64,000 nucleotides of DNA from Rhodeus uyekii. Taxonomy: Eukaryota > Chordata > Actinopteri > Cypriniformes > Acheilognathidae. The position numbers were made by a program, and so were the translations under genes. Positions 10,800 to 21,870 of this stretch are shown here, piece by piece. The notes beneath the pieces are model-generated. The model had not been told where the DNA came from and did not search any database. It saw only the letters and a list, made by a program, of their open reading frames with translations. Within the stretch, counting starts at the first letter, position 1. Every line of letters begins with the position of its first letter. The stretch lies in assembly GCA_037043235.1 (NCBI GenBank), contig JAWRVZ010000077.1:2012501-2076500 (forward strand), read 5' to 3'.

Positions 10800-11640
10800 A
10801 TTACTGACAAAATATGAAAATTGTACAGAAAGATAACACTGGCATTTGTGAATTAGTAAACAGTTTTTACTACGTACCCCAAATGATGGTCAAGTATGCA
10901 ACTACTTATAATGCTTTCTTCTTATTTGCATTTATAGCAAACATAAACTGAAATATAATTATATAATTAGGCATATATTTGTACATTTCTAATTGGACGA
11001 CTCAAATATACAGTGGCACAGCTTACCCCACTCTTGCAAAATCAGCATTAACATGGGGGAAAATGCATTTGCATATTAATAGCATATAGTACAAGGTATA
11101 AACAAACAATGTAATTCCACAATTAAAGCACTGCATCGCATCAGACATTACAATCCCTGCTATTGACGAATCAAACTAAATAAAATTAGAAATGATTCTG
11201 AAAGCAAGCTCCCGGTGTGATGTGCAGCCCTTCATCTGAATATTACAGCGTAATTAGGTCAGGCTGTTGAATTTTTAATGCTCTCTGAAATCATATTCGT
11301 GCTGGCTGTGTGTCAGGTAGAGCCCGGCTCCAACGATACATCATCATGCAGTGACACCAACATAATGGCCATCCCTTCAAATGTGTGACCTTTTCCAAGC
11401 TTGCACACCCCAGTGCGACATATCCAGCCACCGCGTTTGGCAGGAACCCCCTCACGTGTCACACACCGGAGGGAATAAATGCTCAATACTAAACTATGAA
11501 ATAAGACAGTACAGCATTTCATTCATAATTATTATAGACAAAAGAAGAGGATTTCACAGCTACTGTATTCATGCAATGTACAGTATCACCAAAATATGAC
11601 AGTTGACTAGTGTAGCTAATCCAGCAGTTTTTGTGATATG
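10800..11640. other. Unique sequence, weak CNE character at 11200-11480
   Basis: AT-rich to 11170, then a more complex island with CAGCGTAATTAGGTCAGG and TTTTTAATGCTCTC words. An ATTTGCAT (reverse octamer) lies at 11067-11074. No gene. Confidence 0.25.
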
Positions 11641-11879
11641 AATGACACCTCAAATCTTACGACTTGAGGAAAGTTGATGGACTTTTTTCCAAGCAAACAG
11701 ACTTAAAATTTTCACTGATTAAAAAGGCAAAATGTCCTATAAATAGAGCCATATCTCTTGACCAGAATACCACATACATGTGGGTTCATCTATTAACTTC
11801 GACCAGTAAAAAACTACTCTCAACATCAAGACTTTTGGGTAAACATCTGCATTTGGCACATAAAATTTGAAAAACTTCA

Positions 11880-12190
11880 GGGCTGTGTCTGAAAACTGAA
11901 AAGTACTTCCTTCAGAGGATGAATTCCAAGGTAGGAAGGCCTCAAGGCACATCTGAATCCAATGTTAGCTTCACTTCCTTTTTTACATTTGATGGATTTT
12001 CAAGGCAGCATAGATGTATCTCTTTCAGTGCCTTTGATATCCCACAATCCTCTGCTTTCCATTCTATGATATGCTAAATAGCTAAATAAAGATGGCATCT
12101 GAAAGTTGCTGGTCAGTTTGTGTGTAAATGTAAATTTTAGGCACTGTTTTCCACTTCTTTCCATGTCTTTTCTAGCAAGATGCACATACA
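11880..12190. repeat. Possible decayed MITE (GGCTGTGTCTGAAA type)
   Basis: GGGCTGTGTCTGAAAACTGAAAAGTACTTCCTTC followed by paired AAGG/CCTT words resembles the start of cyprinid MITEs that begin with a GCTGTGTCCGAAAT-like end; a similar start occurs at about 57558. No right terminus was located. (The quoted stretch begins at 11880; key words are GGCTGTGTCTG and ACTTCCTTC.). Confidence 0.3.
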
Positions 12191-12429
12191 TTCAAAAAAT
12201 ATTCGGAAAAAGACTGCGGATACAATTTTTATCCAATAAGAAAACATGCCTTATCCAAAGTGTGTTGTCAAACTTTTTTGGTATAATTTTCTCCCAGAAC
12301 TGTCTTACATGGCCGTGTTCCCAAACATCAGGCATATGTACGCAAAACAGCATGACCGTGTTTATTGCTTTTTGTCTGTGCATAAGGAGCAAATAATTTA
12401 TGCGCAAATAGATCCAAGCAACTTCCACT

Positions 12430-13036
12430 TTAAAGAGAAGCATTCAAAACTTACTTCCACCAATATGGATCAATGACTTTGATGAAATCATTCTGCACTT
12501 TTAATTCTCATCAGATTTTCTGTCCAATCAAATCCTCTCTAGAATCTGAAGCCCCGCCCGCTACAGGTGCTAAACTGAAATCGTTCAACCATTTACTGTT
12601 TTCTACATGGTGAATGGCTCATAGTGCACTATATAAGGGATAGGGAGCGATTCAGACAGAGTGAATATGTTTGAATGAAGTCTGGTTTCATGTTAGTGTC
12701 AGTGAACCATTGCAGATCTGATCCAGAGACACGAATAACCAGAGCGGATCATACGATCGAGTTGCCACAGAACAGAAAACATATTGGACACATGAATTCT
12801 GTACAGAATGCAGTATTTTAAAGCGATAAGGAGGATATTTAGATTAGGAGGAAACTGTGGCTTTACTGAGCTCAATGACTCTGGCCGAGCTGTGATATAA
12901 ACTAAATGCTATTGGATATTTAAAAAGGGGGGAGGAGATATTTAATATGTCCCGCCCTGTCTTCCTGTTTCAGTGAAAGTTACATCAATACATGAAAAAA
13001 TGCTGTGAGTTTCAAGGCACTTCAGTGGGCCTTTAA
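12430..13036 (+). mobile_element. TTAA-flanked interspersed repeat, copy A
   Basis: The block shares extended similarity, in the same orientation and order, with 48317-48730. Both start with AAGCATTCAAAACTTAC, share CAGATTTTCTGTCCAATCAA, a TTCTGAAGCC..CCGCC word, an AAAAAGGGGGGAGGA-like word and a TTTC(A/G)AGGCACTTCAGT(A/G)GG end. This copy is bounded by TTAA at 12430-12433 and 13033-13036, and both ends begin TTAAAG when read inward. That fits a TTAA-targeting MITE (piggyBac/Kolobok-like), but the inverted similarity beyond six bases is poor. It has no transposase coding. Confidence 0.6.
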
Positions 13037-13096
13037 GGTGTGTTTACATCATGTTGAAATAAAAAAGTTCATATGTCCTTGTAGATCTCCTACCAT

Positions 13097-13262
13097 TTAT
13101 TTACATTTACATTTATGCATTTGGCACATGCTTTTATCCAAAGCGACTAACATTGCATTCAAGGAACATATTGACATTCCAATCAGTTCTTGCTTTCCCT
13201 GGGAATCAAACCCATGACCTTGCCATTGCAAACACCACACTCTACTGTATGAGCTAGTTGTC
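13097..13262 (-). mobile_element. tRNA-derived SINE, copy 2
   Basis: On the plus strand it reads tail to head: TGCATTTGGCACATGCTTTT, then ATCCAAAGCGACTAACATTG, the body word CAGTTCTTGCTTTCCCTGGG, the box B complement GGAATCAAACCC and a tRNA-like GAGCTAG head. The family is the same as copies 1, 3 and 4. No clear target duplication. Confidence 0.85.
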
Positions 13263-14754
13263 CATAGAAACACAATTCCCATTCCAAGGACATAAATAGC
13301 ACAGAATAGTGTGTAACGTTGTCATTTTAAGACTACAGTAATTACAGTGTGGCAAATGTTTTATTTGATATTTCAGTTTTGTGCATAAGTTAAATTCGTA
13401 ACTTTGGAAGGAAACATGACTATTGAGGACTTATCAGGATCACCTAAACCCTGCATTTTCAAAAGTGTGTGAACTATATGAAATCCAGAAGTATAATACA
13501 ATAAAAGCTGCTGTCCAGACCTTCTGCCATCAGTCTAAAGGTCTGGCTATGCAAGACTAGAAAAAAAACACACCTAGCAACAACCCAGAACACCCTAGTA
13601 GCCACTTAGAAGCACATTAAAACCACTTGGTTTACAGTTTTTTTATTGCCAATTTATGCTCTCATCGTGAAAATCTCGCTAAAAATTACTCACGCACTGT
13701 GCGGACACCCTAACCTCTCTCTGGTGTACATGATGAGAGCAGATACTCCACCTGGAGTGGAAGTGGCCACCGCAAGGCCATAACAAAGAGCCCTTTCTCA
13801 TGATGGGGTCTTTGATGTGAACAGCTCTGTGGAAAAGGTCAAAAGTCAATGGTACCCAGTTTCCTGCCACTTTTAACCCCCTAATAGACAAGAAGAGACA
13901 AAGCATACAATTATCACTGGGTCAGACAGGCCCGTTGCTATTAAAACCAGTGGAGGAAAAAAGGTGTGGATCAGGAGAGAGCTCTATCTGACACTTTGCT
14001 CACCCTCAGTGTGTAAAATCCTTCATTAGAGAGTGATAGCTCATCTCACGCCAGCTTTTCAAACCCAAACCTCACTTCTGATCCCATAATTATCCCGAGA
14101 TGGAAATGATTGCATCTGGAGTTTCCAAACTGACAACTCTATTTGCACTGAAATAATCCTCTTTCTTCACTCCTGATACCTGAGAATAATCTACCCAGTG
14201 GAGCGGGAAGGCACTGCATCTCCCTGCCCGCACTCCGACATATCCGCTTGGTAATTTAGCCATCTAGCGTGAGCTTTTTGAAGCATGCCGTATTCTAACT
14301 GGAGCTTTTAGCTTAGCCTGCTATGCTGTAATTTAGGCCAGGCTCAGAGGATGACAGCTTACATATGTGCCGGGTGTGTTGTGGGGATCCAAAGATTACA
14401 GCACCTGCCAATAAAATGCACGGCAGAGCGCTGAATAGCTAGTAAGGAGCACGGATGCAAGCTCTGCATAGATACAGAATGAAACGGATCGTACAATCCT
14501 CCATGGTATCCATATTAACACCCTCAACTTCAACTGGGTTCTTCCAAGGGTGAAAAAGTTTGGCCCCGAAGGCAGAGCAAAGGTTTCGGCTGAACATTGT
14601 GTAACAATGTTTAATTTCAGAATAAAATAATTCACAGAAAAATAAGTATGTATGCACAAAAATGATTTAAAATTACAAAAAGTACAATTTTTAATATTAA
14701 ATGAAAATAATAAGGAAAAATTACGAAAAAAAATAATAAAAAAACTGTATATGT
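13263..14754. other. Unique sequence with candidate regulatory islands
   Basis: A CCTAGCAACAACCCAGAACA segment at about 13574 resembles a simple, widespread fish repeat. 13650-14420 has CNE-like complexity, with GTGGAAGTGGCCACC, CATAATTATCCCGAG (14085), GGTAATTTAGCC (14250) and TGTAATTTAGG (14328). No gene is supported. A 166-codon minus-strand frame at its right end is driven by simple repeats. Confidence 0.25.
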
Positions 14755-14891
14755 GACACACACACACATACATGTATGCGTGCCTGTATATATATATATA
14801 TATATATATTATACACACACAGATACATATATACATATATATATATATATATGAGTGTGTGTGTGTGCGCGTGTGCGAGAGAGAGAGAGAA
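14755..14891. repeat. Compound microsatellite (CA)n-(TA)n-(CA)n-(TA)n-(TG)n-(GA)n
   Basis: Successive short runs of CA, TA, CA, TA, TG and GA with small interruptions. The alternation is roughly symmetric (CA-TA then TA-TG), so much of it could fold on itself. Confidence 0.92.
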
Positions 14892-15179
14892 CACATTTTA
14901 AAATAATGCTTCTATACAATTCAAGTTAACATGTTCAGAGTATTTGTATAGTTTTTGGCTTTGTCTGTGCAGTTTATGGAAACATTAATATTAATGCAAT
15001 ATTTTAAAGACTTTTTTATATGACTACCTTCATACGCTTTAAAGCTGTGCTTTTAAACAAACTGCAGAAGAAATGCTGTGGGGGTGGGCGGGGAGAAAAA
15101 AAGTGTTGAATACGAGAAAACGTAAGTCACACTCGCTAGAATATTAATAGAAATTGCACCTTAAAACAGCATTACCAAC

Positions 15180-15560
15180 TTATGAGGCCCATTCATTAAC
15201 CGGCCGGGTGTTAATCCATCACTGAGAGAGAACCATGAAGGACGTCCTCTTACAGCGCCCTGGCAGGAATAATCACACATTTCTGAAATTAAAATTCAGA
15301 GGAGGGTCCATGTATCACCGGCTACTGAGAGGCCATGAGATAATAAAGGCAACGCAGGTAATAATAAATAGAAGACAGTGAATGAGAGTCATAAATAACC
15401 CAGCGAGCGCTAGTTCAGAGTCAGGTTTGACAGTATCGTGATGATGGGTAAATACATGCTGTTTATCCATTTGACCTGACACTTTCCATGAAGAGGAGGA
15501 GTGTGTGGAATAAAGGGATGGAGAAAGCCTCCCATCACAGGTAAAGATTAAGAGCAACTA
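15180..15560. promoter_or_regulatory. Candidate CNE-type island
   Basis: Complex sequence with CATTCATTAACCGGCC, TGAGATAATAAAGGC and TACCCATCATCAC-like words on either strand, flanked by AT-rich DNA. The minus-strand open frame (80 codons) has no domain. The evidence is compositional. Confidence 0.22.
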
Positions 15561-15687
15561 TAACTACTACTACAATAGGTGTGTTTTACTAAGGAGCAGA
15601 GAAGCATGTGCTCTGTGAATCCGTATAAAGTGACAAATTTAAAAGGTCAACTCAAGTTCAGTTCTTTCATTTCGTATAGTAAGCATG

Positions 15688-15740
15688 ATCCTTAGTCAGA
15701 ACAGATGCCATGGTTAATTCGACAAATGAAAATGAGACTT
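15688..15740 (+). repeat. Short interspersed repeat, copy A of a family also at 54636
   Basis: CTTAGTCAGAACAGATGCCA followed shortly by GACAAATGAAAATGAG matches 54636-54690 in the same order and orientation, with few changes over about 45 bases. This is likely a fragment of a cyprinid transposon; element ends were not located. Confidence 0.55.
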
Positions 15741-16599
15741 TCAATACAGACAAAATATTGCAAAAAAATGTTTTCAGAAAGTCATGAAGAAAGAAACGAT
15801 TACCGTAGATGTAACCTATGAACTTAGAAGAATGAGCAAGGTTCAATACAAGTTAATAATTGATTAAAAACTATATTTTAATTACCTGTCTCTGTGTACT
15901 TTCAAAGTAAGTCCCTTAGTGATTTCAATGATTTTAATTTTCTAAAAATAAAAACAACAAAAAGGTTTTCTGTGATAATCAACATTATGCCACAAACGCT
16001 GTTAATAGACAGAATATTCCTTTAAGACAGTACAACACTGATCCCTCTTGGATTTTTCTTTTCATTTGACAAATTAGAATCATAAACCCTTTAAAGTGTT
16101 AGACACGGAATCTCTTAACTCCTTTAAAGCAAGGTATATTTTCATAAAGAGGCACCATGATCAAATAGCATAACACTGTATTATTCACACAACCATTACA
16201 ACAATATTGATGAATTAACATTGATTTCAAAGACATGACGTTATCATCTTTAGCCATTGTATAATAATTGTTAGAGCCCTTCCTCTCTGGATTCACAGGT
16301 TAAGAAAAAAAAATCAATAAACACAATCACAGATTTCTTGATTGTTTTTTATTTTTATATATATATATATATATTTTTTTTTAACCAATATTTAAATAAC
16401 ACGGCTGAAGGAAATACAAATTTACCCGTGTACAGTATACTTCAAACAAACTTTCAGCTGATGCAATTGTGGATCGCAGAAGAAAGTTGAACTCTTTACC
16501 AATAAAAACAAAAAGTCATTTTTGCTTATGGTCCACACAACGACTTCCGATTTCTCTCAACATAAAGTCAATATATGGGAAAGCAAAGTAACATGCATT
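15741..16599. other. AT-rich unique sequence with (TA)n tract
   Basis: No element recognised. A (TA)n run spans about 16356-16374. From 16575 AGTAACATGCATTAC-like words announce the minisatellite that follows. Confidence 0.4.
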
Positions 16600-17385
16600 A
16601 CTTTTTTGAAGTAGTAACTAATATTTTGTTGTAAATGTAAAAGTAACGTGTTACTTTACTAGATACTTGAAAAAATTAACCGATTACGTAACTCAAGTTA
16701 CTTGTAATGCATTACTTTACTAGTTACTTGAAAAAAGTCATCCGATTACGTAACTCAAGTTACTTGTAATGCATTACTTTACTAGTTACTTGAAAAAAGT
16801 CATCCGATTACGTAACTCAAGTTACTTGTAATGCATTACTTTACTAGTTACTTGAAAAAAGTCATCCGATTACGTAACTCAAGTTACTTGTAATGCATTA
16901 CTTTACTAGTTACTTGAAAAAAGTCATCCGATTACGTAACTCAAGTTACTTGTAATGCATTACTTTAATAGTTACTTGAAAAAAGTCATCCGATTACGTA
17001 ACTCAAGTTACTTGTAATGCATTACTTTACTAGTTACTTGAAAAAAGTCATCCGATTACGTAACTCAAGTTATTTGTAATGCATTACTTTACTAGTTACT
17101 TGAAAAAAGTAACCGATTACATAACTCAAGTTACTTGTAATGCATTACTTTACTAGTTACTTAAAAAATGTCATCCAATTACGTAACTCAATGCATTACT
17201 TTACTAGTTACTTGAAAAAAGTCATCCGATTACGTAACTCAAGTTATTTGTAATGCATTACTTTACTAGTTACTTGAAAAAAGTAACCGATTACATAACT
17301 CAAGTTACTTGTAATGCATTACTTTACTAGTTACTTAAAAAATGTCATCCAATTACGTAACTCAAGTTACTTGTAATATACAAAA
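16600..17385 (+). repeat. 62-bp minisatellite, about 12 units, with a 174-bp higher-order duplication
   Basis: The anchor C(G/A)ATTAC(G/A)TAACTCAA recurs at 16681, 16743, 16805, 16867, 16929, 16991, 17053, 17114, 17176, 17227, 17288 and 17350. Most steps are 62 bp, two are 61 and one is 51 because a unit lacks about 11 bases. The last three units repeat the preceding three at an exact 174-bp offset (17053/17227, 17114/17288, 17176/17350). Each unit carries the perfect palindrome GTAATGCATTAC and GTAACTnnAGTTAC-like dyads. The AGTAAC/GTTACT words resemble subterminal repeats of fish hAT-type elements, so the array may have grown inside such an element. Confidence 0.93.
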
Positions 17386-18690
17386 GGTTACCTGACAAAA
17401 CATTCATAAAAAAAAGTTTGAACGTTCACTTTGCCATTCTTGCCGTGAGTGTACTCAATACGGCATAAACTCTATGACCTAATCGTTAATCGTTCACAGT
17501 TAATGCATCACCTGTATCTGCAGAGGTTATGATGGTGAAGATCAACCTCTGACATCTGGGCTCTCAGCAGGGTGCTTTAGTCACACTGGATGAGCTACGG
17601 CGAGGCTGGCGAGAGTGTGTGTGTGGTGGCGGCAGAATCTCCCTGGGCATCTAGGGTCACTAATAAGGAGATGTTTATGCAGAGTGTGTCAGAATCTTGG
17701 TGTCTTTTCCCCCTTTCCTTCCCTTCTCTGTTTTCAATTATTTACCATTTCTGAGCAAGAGAGAGGAAGAGGGAGAAAAATAAGAAGAAATAAGTAGTCA
17801 AGCTTTTGGACGTTTCTCGATGCCGTACTGCACTTTTCTCAGAAACATCATGCATATTTAAAGTTAATAAAGCCTATTCCTTACCTTTTATCCAGACTTT
17901 TTAATGTTGTGCGAGAGAGGAAAAGCTGGGAACTTCAGAGTGCTACTCAGAGGCATCGACTGTGTCCTCAGGTTCAGTGCGACGAACCAGACCATGTCCC
18001 TGAGGAAACCAAACACACATCATTATTACACTAATGACATGAAAACAGCACCAAATAATACAACACTGCTACTTGCATAGAGATGCTGTTTGGCTCAGAA
18101 CGGACCGCGTTGCTAATAGGCATCATGTTTCTGCTTTGGTGTCAATTATGTTTTAGTGCCGCTTTTTGGTTTTCATACAGAATTTATGGAAGAGTAGATT
18201 GACAGAGAAGGAAAACAAGAACAGCTTATTCATGTTTAAATTCTAAGATCAGAGCCGTGGAACAATCACATGTTTTGTCGCTCTCTGCCATCTCCTAAAA
18301 TAATCTAAAAATAATATCTAAAGCCAGTGTATTCAAAATAGGCTTTGGCGAGTAAATAAAATATTGATGTCGCCAACTGGTCAGTAACTGCATTTTTCTT
18401 CGTCTGAAAAACACATAATTGAATATGTAATGAATTAAAATAATGTAAAATAAAGTTTCATGTCCGCAGAAATGTATTAATATAAGATTTTAATAAATTT
18501 GAAGTATTAATTCATCAAGGCATCCATGGCTTGTAAATGTTCGTAATACACCCACAAATGCCATGACAAAAACAGTCTTTTAGCTACAGGTGCAGCCAAT
18601 AGCTTATGAATATCCACAATCAATTAATGACTAATTCTATGTAAACAGTAGATTTCAATACAGTAAAATCATCAGTTCAACAGCACCAGT
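17386..18690. other. Unique sequence; mild CNE character at 17500-17760
   Basis: A complex island with GTTATGATGGTGAAGATCAAC-like words lies right of the minisatellite, followed by ordinary AT-rich DNA. No gene or transposon is supported. Confidence 0.25.
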
Positions 18691-19000
18691 CCTCTGAGCG
18701 ATTTGTCTTCATCTCGCACGTATGTGTAGTCATCCTATCGGCTCAAATATGGGCATCACCACTCAACAAAAAGGCAGCGGGTGGATTTGGTAGGGAGTTC
18801 AGGGCCGGCGTAACAGGATTCCAACAGGCTGCTATGGCTTTATCTGCTGAACAACTTTCATCCTTCCCAGCCCGTTTATGCATATCCACTGGATATCCCA
18901 CCTCCACAGCATCCAAAGCTCAGGCTCAAGGCCTCTCCAAACCTGCTGTCTTCCCAGAGATACCAATTCCCTTCCCTGCTTAATTGATTCTGCTGGGGTG
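18691..19000. promoter_or_regulatory. Candidate CNE-type island
   Basis: Balanced composition in an AT-rich neighbourhood, with GGCCGGCGTAAC, CTGCTTAATTGATTCTGC and several CAGGCTG words. A 65-codon plus-strand frame ends in AT-rich sequence and looks incidental. Confidence 0.22.
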
Positions 19001-19477
19001 TCAAGAAAAGTGAAATATATAACTCATTATTTATTTAGACAAGCTTTGATATGGGTGATATTTAAAAAGGGTTAATATATATATAGGCTTAATCTTGTGG
19101 GTGGATTTAAAATTTCATGAACCACTCTCCGAAGAATAAAAAGAAATAGTTGCTAAAGTGTTAAAAACGCTGGGTTTTTAAAAACTTTTTTCATGAACTG
19201 ACTTACAATTTACAGAATAAATGCAGAGTGATGTTTAAATTTTAACAACTTTAAAGTCAATATGTAACAATTTGAAACCTATTTTACTTTAATGCGATTA
19301 AGAGCGTATCCAATGAGAGAGAAAAAAGAACAGGGCTTTTTTTCCATCAATTGACTTTATCATCAAAACTGGCCTGAGTGTGACATGTTTGGTGGGAGGG
19401 ATTGAAAATGGGAGCGCTTAATGATGTCATCTGAAAAGGAAAATTGTTTTAGAAGTGGAGCATTACATTTATATTCC

Positions 19478-19496
19478 GTCCATCCATCCATCCATC
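19478..19496. repeat. Short (TCCA)n tract
   Basis: About four TCCA units. It becomes interesting only because a longer ATCC/ATCT tract lies on the other side of the LTR-like element. Confidence 0.85.
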
Positions 19497-19547
19497 AGGG
19501 TTCTGCCACATTCTGTCTAGTAAATTCTTGTTGTTGTGGCAGAGCTC

Positions 19548-20232
19548 TGACACTACCGTAATGTCTCGTGTTTGGTGTGTGTAGGATTCGACAGTTCGAG
19601 TCGTGCGCACTCTTGTCTGTGGGTTATGATGTCTGGTCCCGATACTTTGGTCTGGTTCAGTTTCGGTTTTGGATCGGGATTCGAACATTCATAACTTGTG
19701 TGTTCGTCCTTGTCGTGAGCGTGCGAGCAGAGTGGTTCCTTGTTTTCGCGCGCTCTACGTTATGTGAGTGGGTGCGGTTTCAGGCTTTGCTTGGTTCGTG
19801 TTTTCATCGGCCACGTGCTTTCATGTTGTGTTTTGGTGTTGCGCTCGCAGTTTGGTTTTCACCAGCTGCGGGTCATCGTTGTTTAATGTGAACATGCGGC
19901 GATGCGCATCCGCATTGGCCGCATGTTCATGTCTTGTCATTGTGTAACACATCCACCTTGTTCCTTGTCATTAGTTTGATTTGTCCCAGCTGTTTTGCCA
20001 TCAAGTACCCTTCCTCCTGTGACTATTTAATCCCTTTGGGTTTGCTGTCCTGTGTCGCGTTGTTATTTTGTATGTGAGTCACTGCCATATTGCAGCCAGT
20101 CTAGTCTTACTCAGTTTTTTCAGTCAGTCTTATTTTTTCTTATTTTTTGGTTTTTGTTTAGATTTAGTTTTTTTGTTTAAATAAAAGCCCTAACCTGCAC
20201 AATTGAGTCCTCGCTTCACCACAAAACTGACA
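19548..20232 (+). mobile_element. Probable solo LTR (Gypsy-like) of a fish retrotransposon
   Basis: T-rich, CpG-containing sequence with LTR architecture. It starts TGACACTACC and ends ACAAAACTGACA, so it is bounded by TG and CA. A CCTCCTGTGACTATTTAATC promoter-like word lies near 20018, and AAATAAAAGCCC (20179) supplies a poly(A) signal shortly before the end. Layout and wording resemble fish Gypsy LTRs that I recall. No second LTR or internal domain is nearby. No 5-bp target duplication was seen, so exact ends are uncertain by some tens of bases. The 107-codon frame inside is Val/Phe/Arg-rich and not a gene. Confidence 0.5.
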
Positions 20233-20345
20233 ATCCATCCATCCTACTCATTTATCCACCCATCTATCTACCAATCCATCTAATCATCCCTCCACCCATC
20301 TATCTACCCAACCATCCGTCCATCTAGTCATCCGTCCTTTCTTTT
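20233..20345. repeat. Degenerate (ATCC)n/(ATCT)n microsatellite
   Basis: Interrupted ATCC, ATCT and ACCC tetranucleotides over about 110 bases, immediately right of the LTR-like element. Confidence 0.9.
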
Positions 20346-20399
20346 TCCATCTAAACAGAGGTAATCGGTTTATTTCTTGATCTCAATGGACAACTACCG

Positions 20400-20940
20400 T
20401 TGATTTCAGATCCCAGACTCTCAGATCAGCCTACAGTCTCCTGATGTAACGTGCCTGTAATCTCTAGCACAGAAAGGGGAAAAGGAGAGGAAGGTGGAAG
20501 CACGGGGACGGTGGCGGCCTGAGATGCTGGAGGAGCCGTGGAGAGCAAGCAGGGAAAGGCAGCAGGCTTCAGCCCCCAGCATATTCATAAATCAGCTCTT
20601 TCAGGAGCTGTCAGCCACTCCATAATGAGGGTTATTATTCAGCCCGGGTGTCAAAGTTACTATCAAAGGACCGTCTCTGGAAGGCCCTCTCACTCTGCTC
20701 CTTGTTAAATAAACAGCGGCGTACACAAAATGGCAAACAAGACGTGGGTCAACCTGATACAGAGCGGGGCCACACGGGCCTCTGGAGTAATTTACCCTTC
20801 GGGAATAGCCGACTGGGGAGATGGATGATATCAGGCCTTTCAGAAAGATTAATGGAGAGAGAGGACAACAAAAAAAGAAGAAGTGAGAGCAACTGAGACA
20901 TTGGAGAGGTAGATAGAAGATCAGGAGAGATGGCATCACA
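20400..20940. promoter_or_regulatory. Candidate CNE-type island
   Basis: GC-balanced block with AGGCCCTCTCACTC, GAATAGCCGACTGG, AAGATTAATGG and CATAATGAGGGTTATTATTC words. Two overlapping antisense open frames (82 and 112 codons) are mutually exclusive and show no domain. The evidence is compositional. Confidence 0.25.
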
Positions 20941-21870
20941 TCTTTCTAACTAGAAGGGGGTAATGATGTTTGGTTTAATACTGGACATTTTGACCAAAAT
21001 CCCTAATATTTATCCCTAACTATCAGTTTACCCATTTAAACAGTGCAAGCTATTCCCAAAGCGGTGGTTAAAAAATACCCACCATTAATATAAAAAAAGG
21101 CTCATTGGAAAAAACACACACAAAAAAACAGGTTTCACGTCTATACGCCACATATTAAGGAATATAAAATAAAGTTAAACGAATAAAGACTATGCTATCA
21201 AAATTGCAGAGCTCCTACAACTGACAGCAAAATTCCCCACATCATTTGACCTCTCGTTGATAACAGTCTAATATTAACCCTCTATGAATATATGCTTTAA
21301 AAAATTCATTCTCTTTATTACTTTGTTAATATCAGACAGTGGCCTCAGAGCTGAGGGTAGTATTAATTTTGAATACTTGAAGGGGGCAGAGGAGACGAGG
21401 GGGCGAGAACTGAGCTGTATGGCAAATGAAAGGGCTAATCTCTGTTTAACATTAACAAGGGCTCCACACATCCAGAGAGGCGCAAGATTATAGCTCTCAA
21501 CGTGGGACTCTGGGTTATGGCTGCACTGAAATACTTGACTGAATATTAAAAACTGCGTTATCATACACAGTCGGCAATGGAGTAACTTACTCTGAAATTC
21601 TTGGGTAACATTGAGCTCAAAATATTTGCAGAAAGATGTCTAAACTATGTCTTTAACTAGTTCTAGTTGTATGTCCCCAATATCATTAAATCATATGGAT
21701 AAAAAAAATATGATTGCAATAATGCATTTCAACAATATAATTGTATTTGTCAATACATTAAACATAATAATAATAATTATATTATTATATATTGGGGGGG
21801 GGATCATTCTTTCTTTGTGGAGAAAGGGTTTAGAATATGATTATATTTAGTTGGTGCTTCCTGGGTGGTG
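20941..21870. other. AT-rich unique sequence
   Basis: No element recognised. The 21330-21500 part is more complex (GGGGGCAGAGGAGACGAGG, GGGCTAATCTCTG). A short (ATA)n run lies at about 21764-21790 and a G run at 21794-21801. Confidence 0.35.

Noticed and set aside
14396..14896. 166-codon minus-strand frame
   Set aside because: Its N-terminal third is translated CA/TA/GA microsatellite and the rest shows no domain.
16600..17385. CRISPR-like or iteron array
   Set aside because: The whole 62-bp unit is repeated without variable spacers, in an AT-rich eukaryotic context.
19568..19891. 107-codon plus-strand frame rich in Val, Phe, Arg and Cys
   Set aside because: Lies inside the LTR-like element, where T/G-rich composition removes stops; no retroviral or cellular domain.
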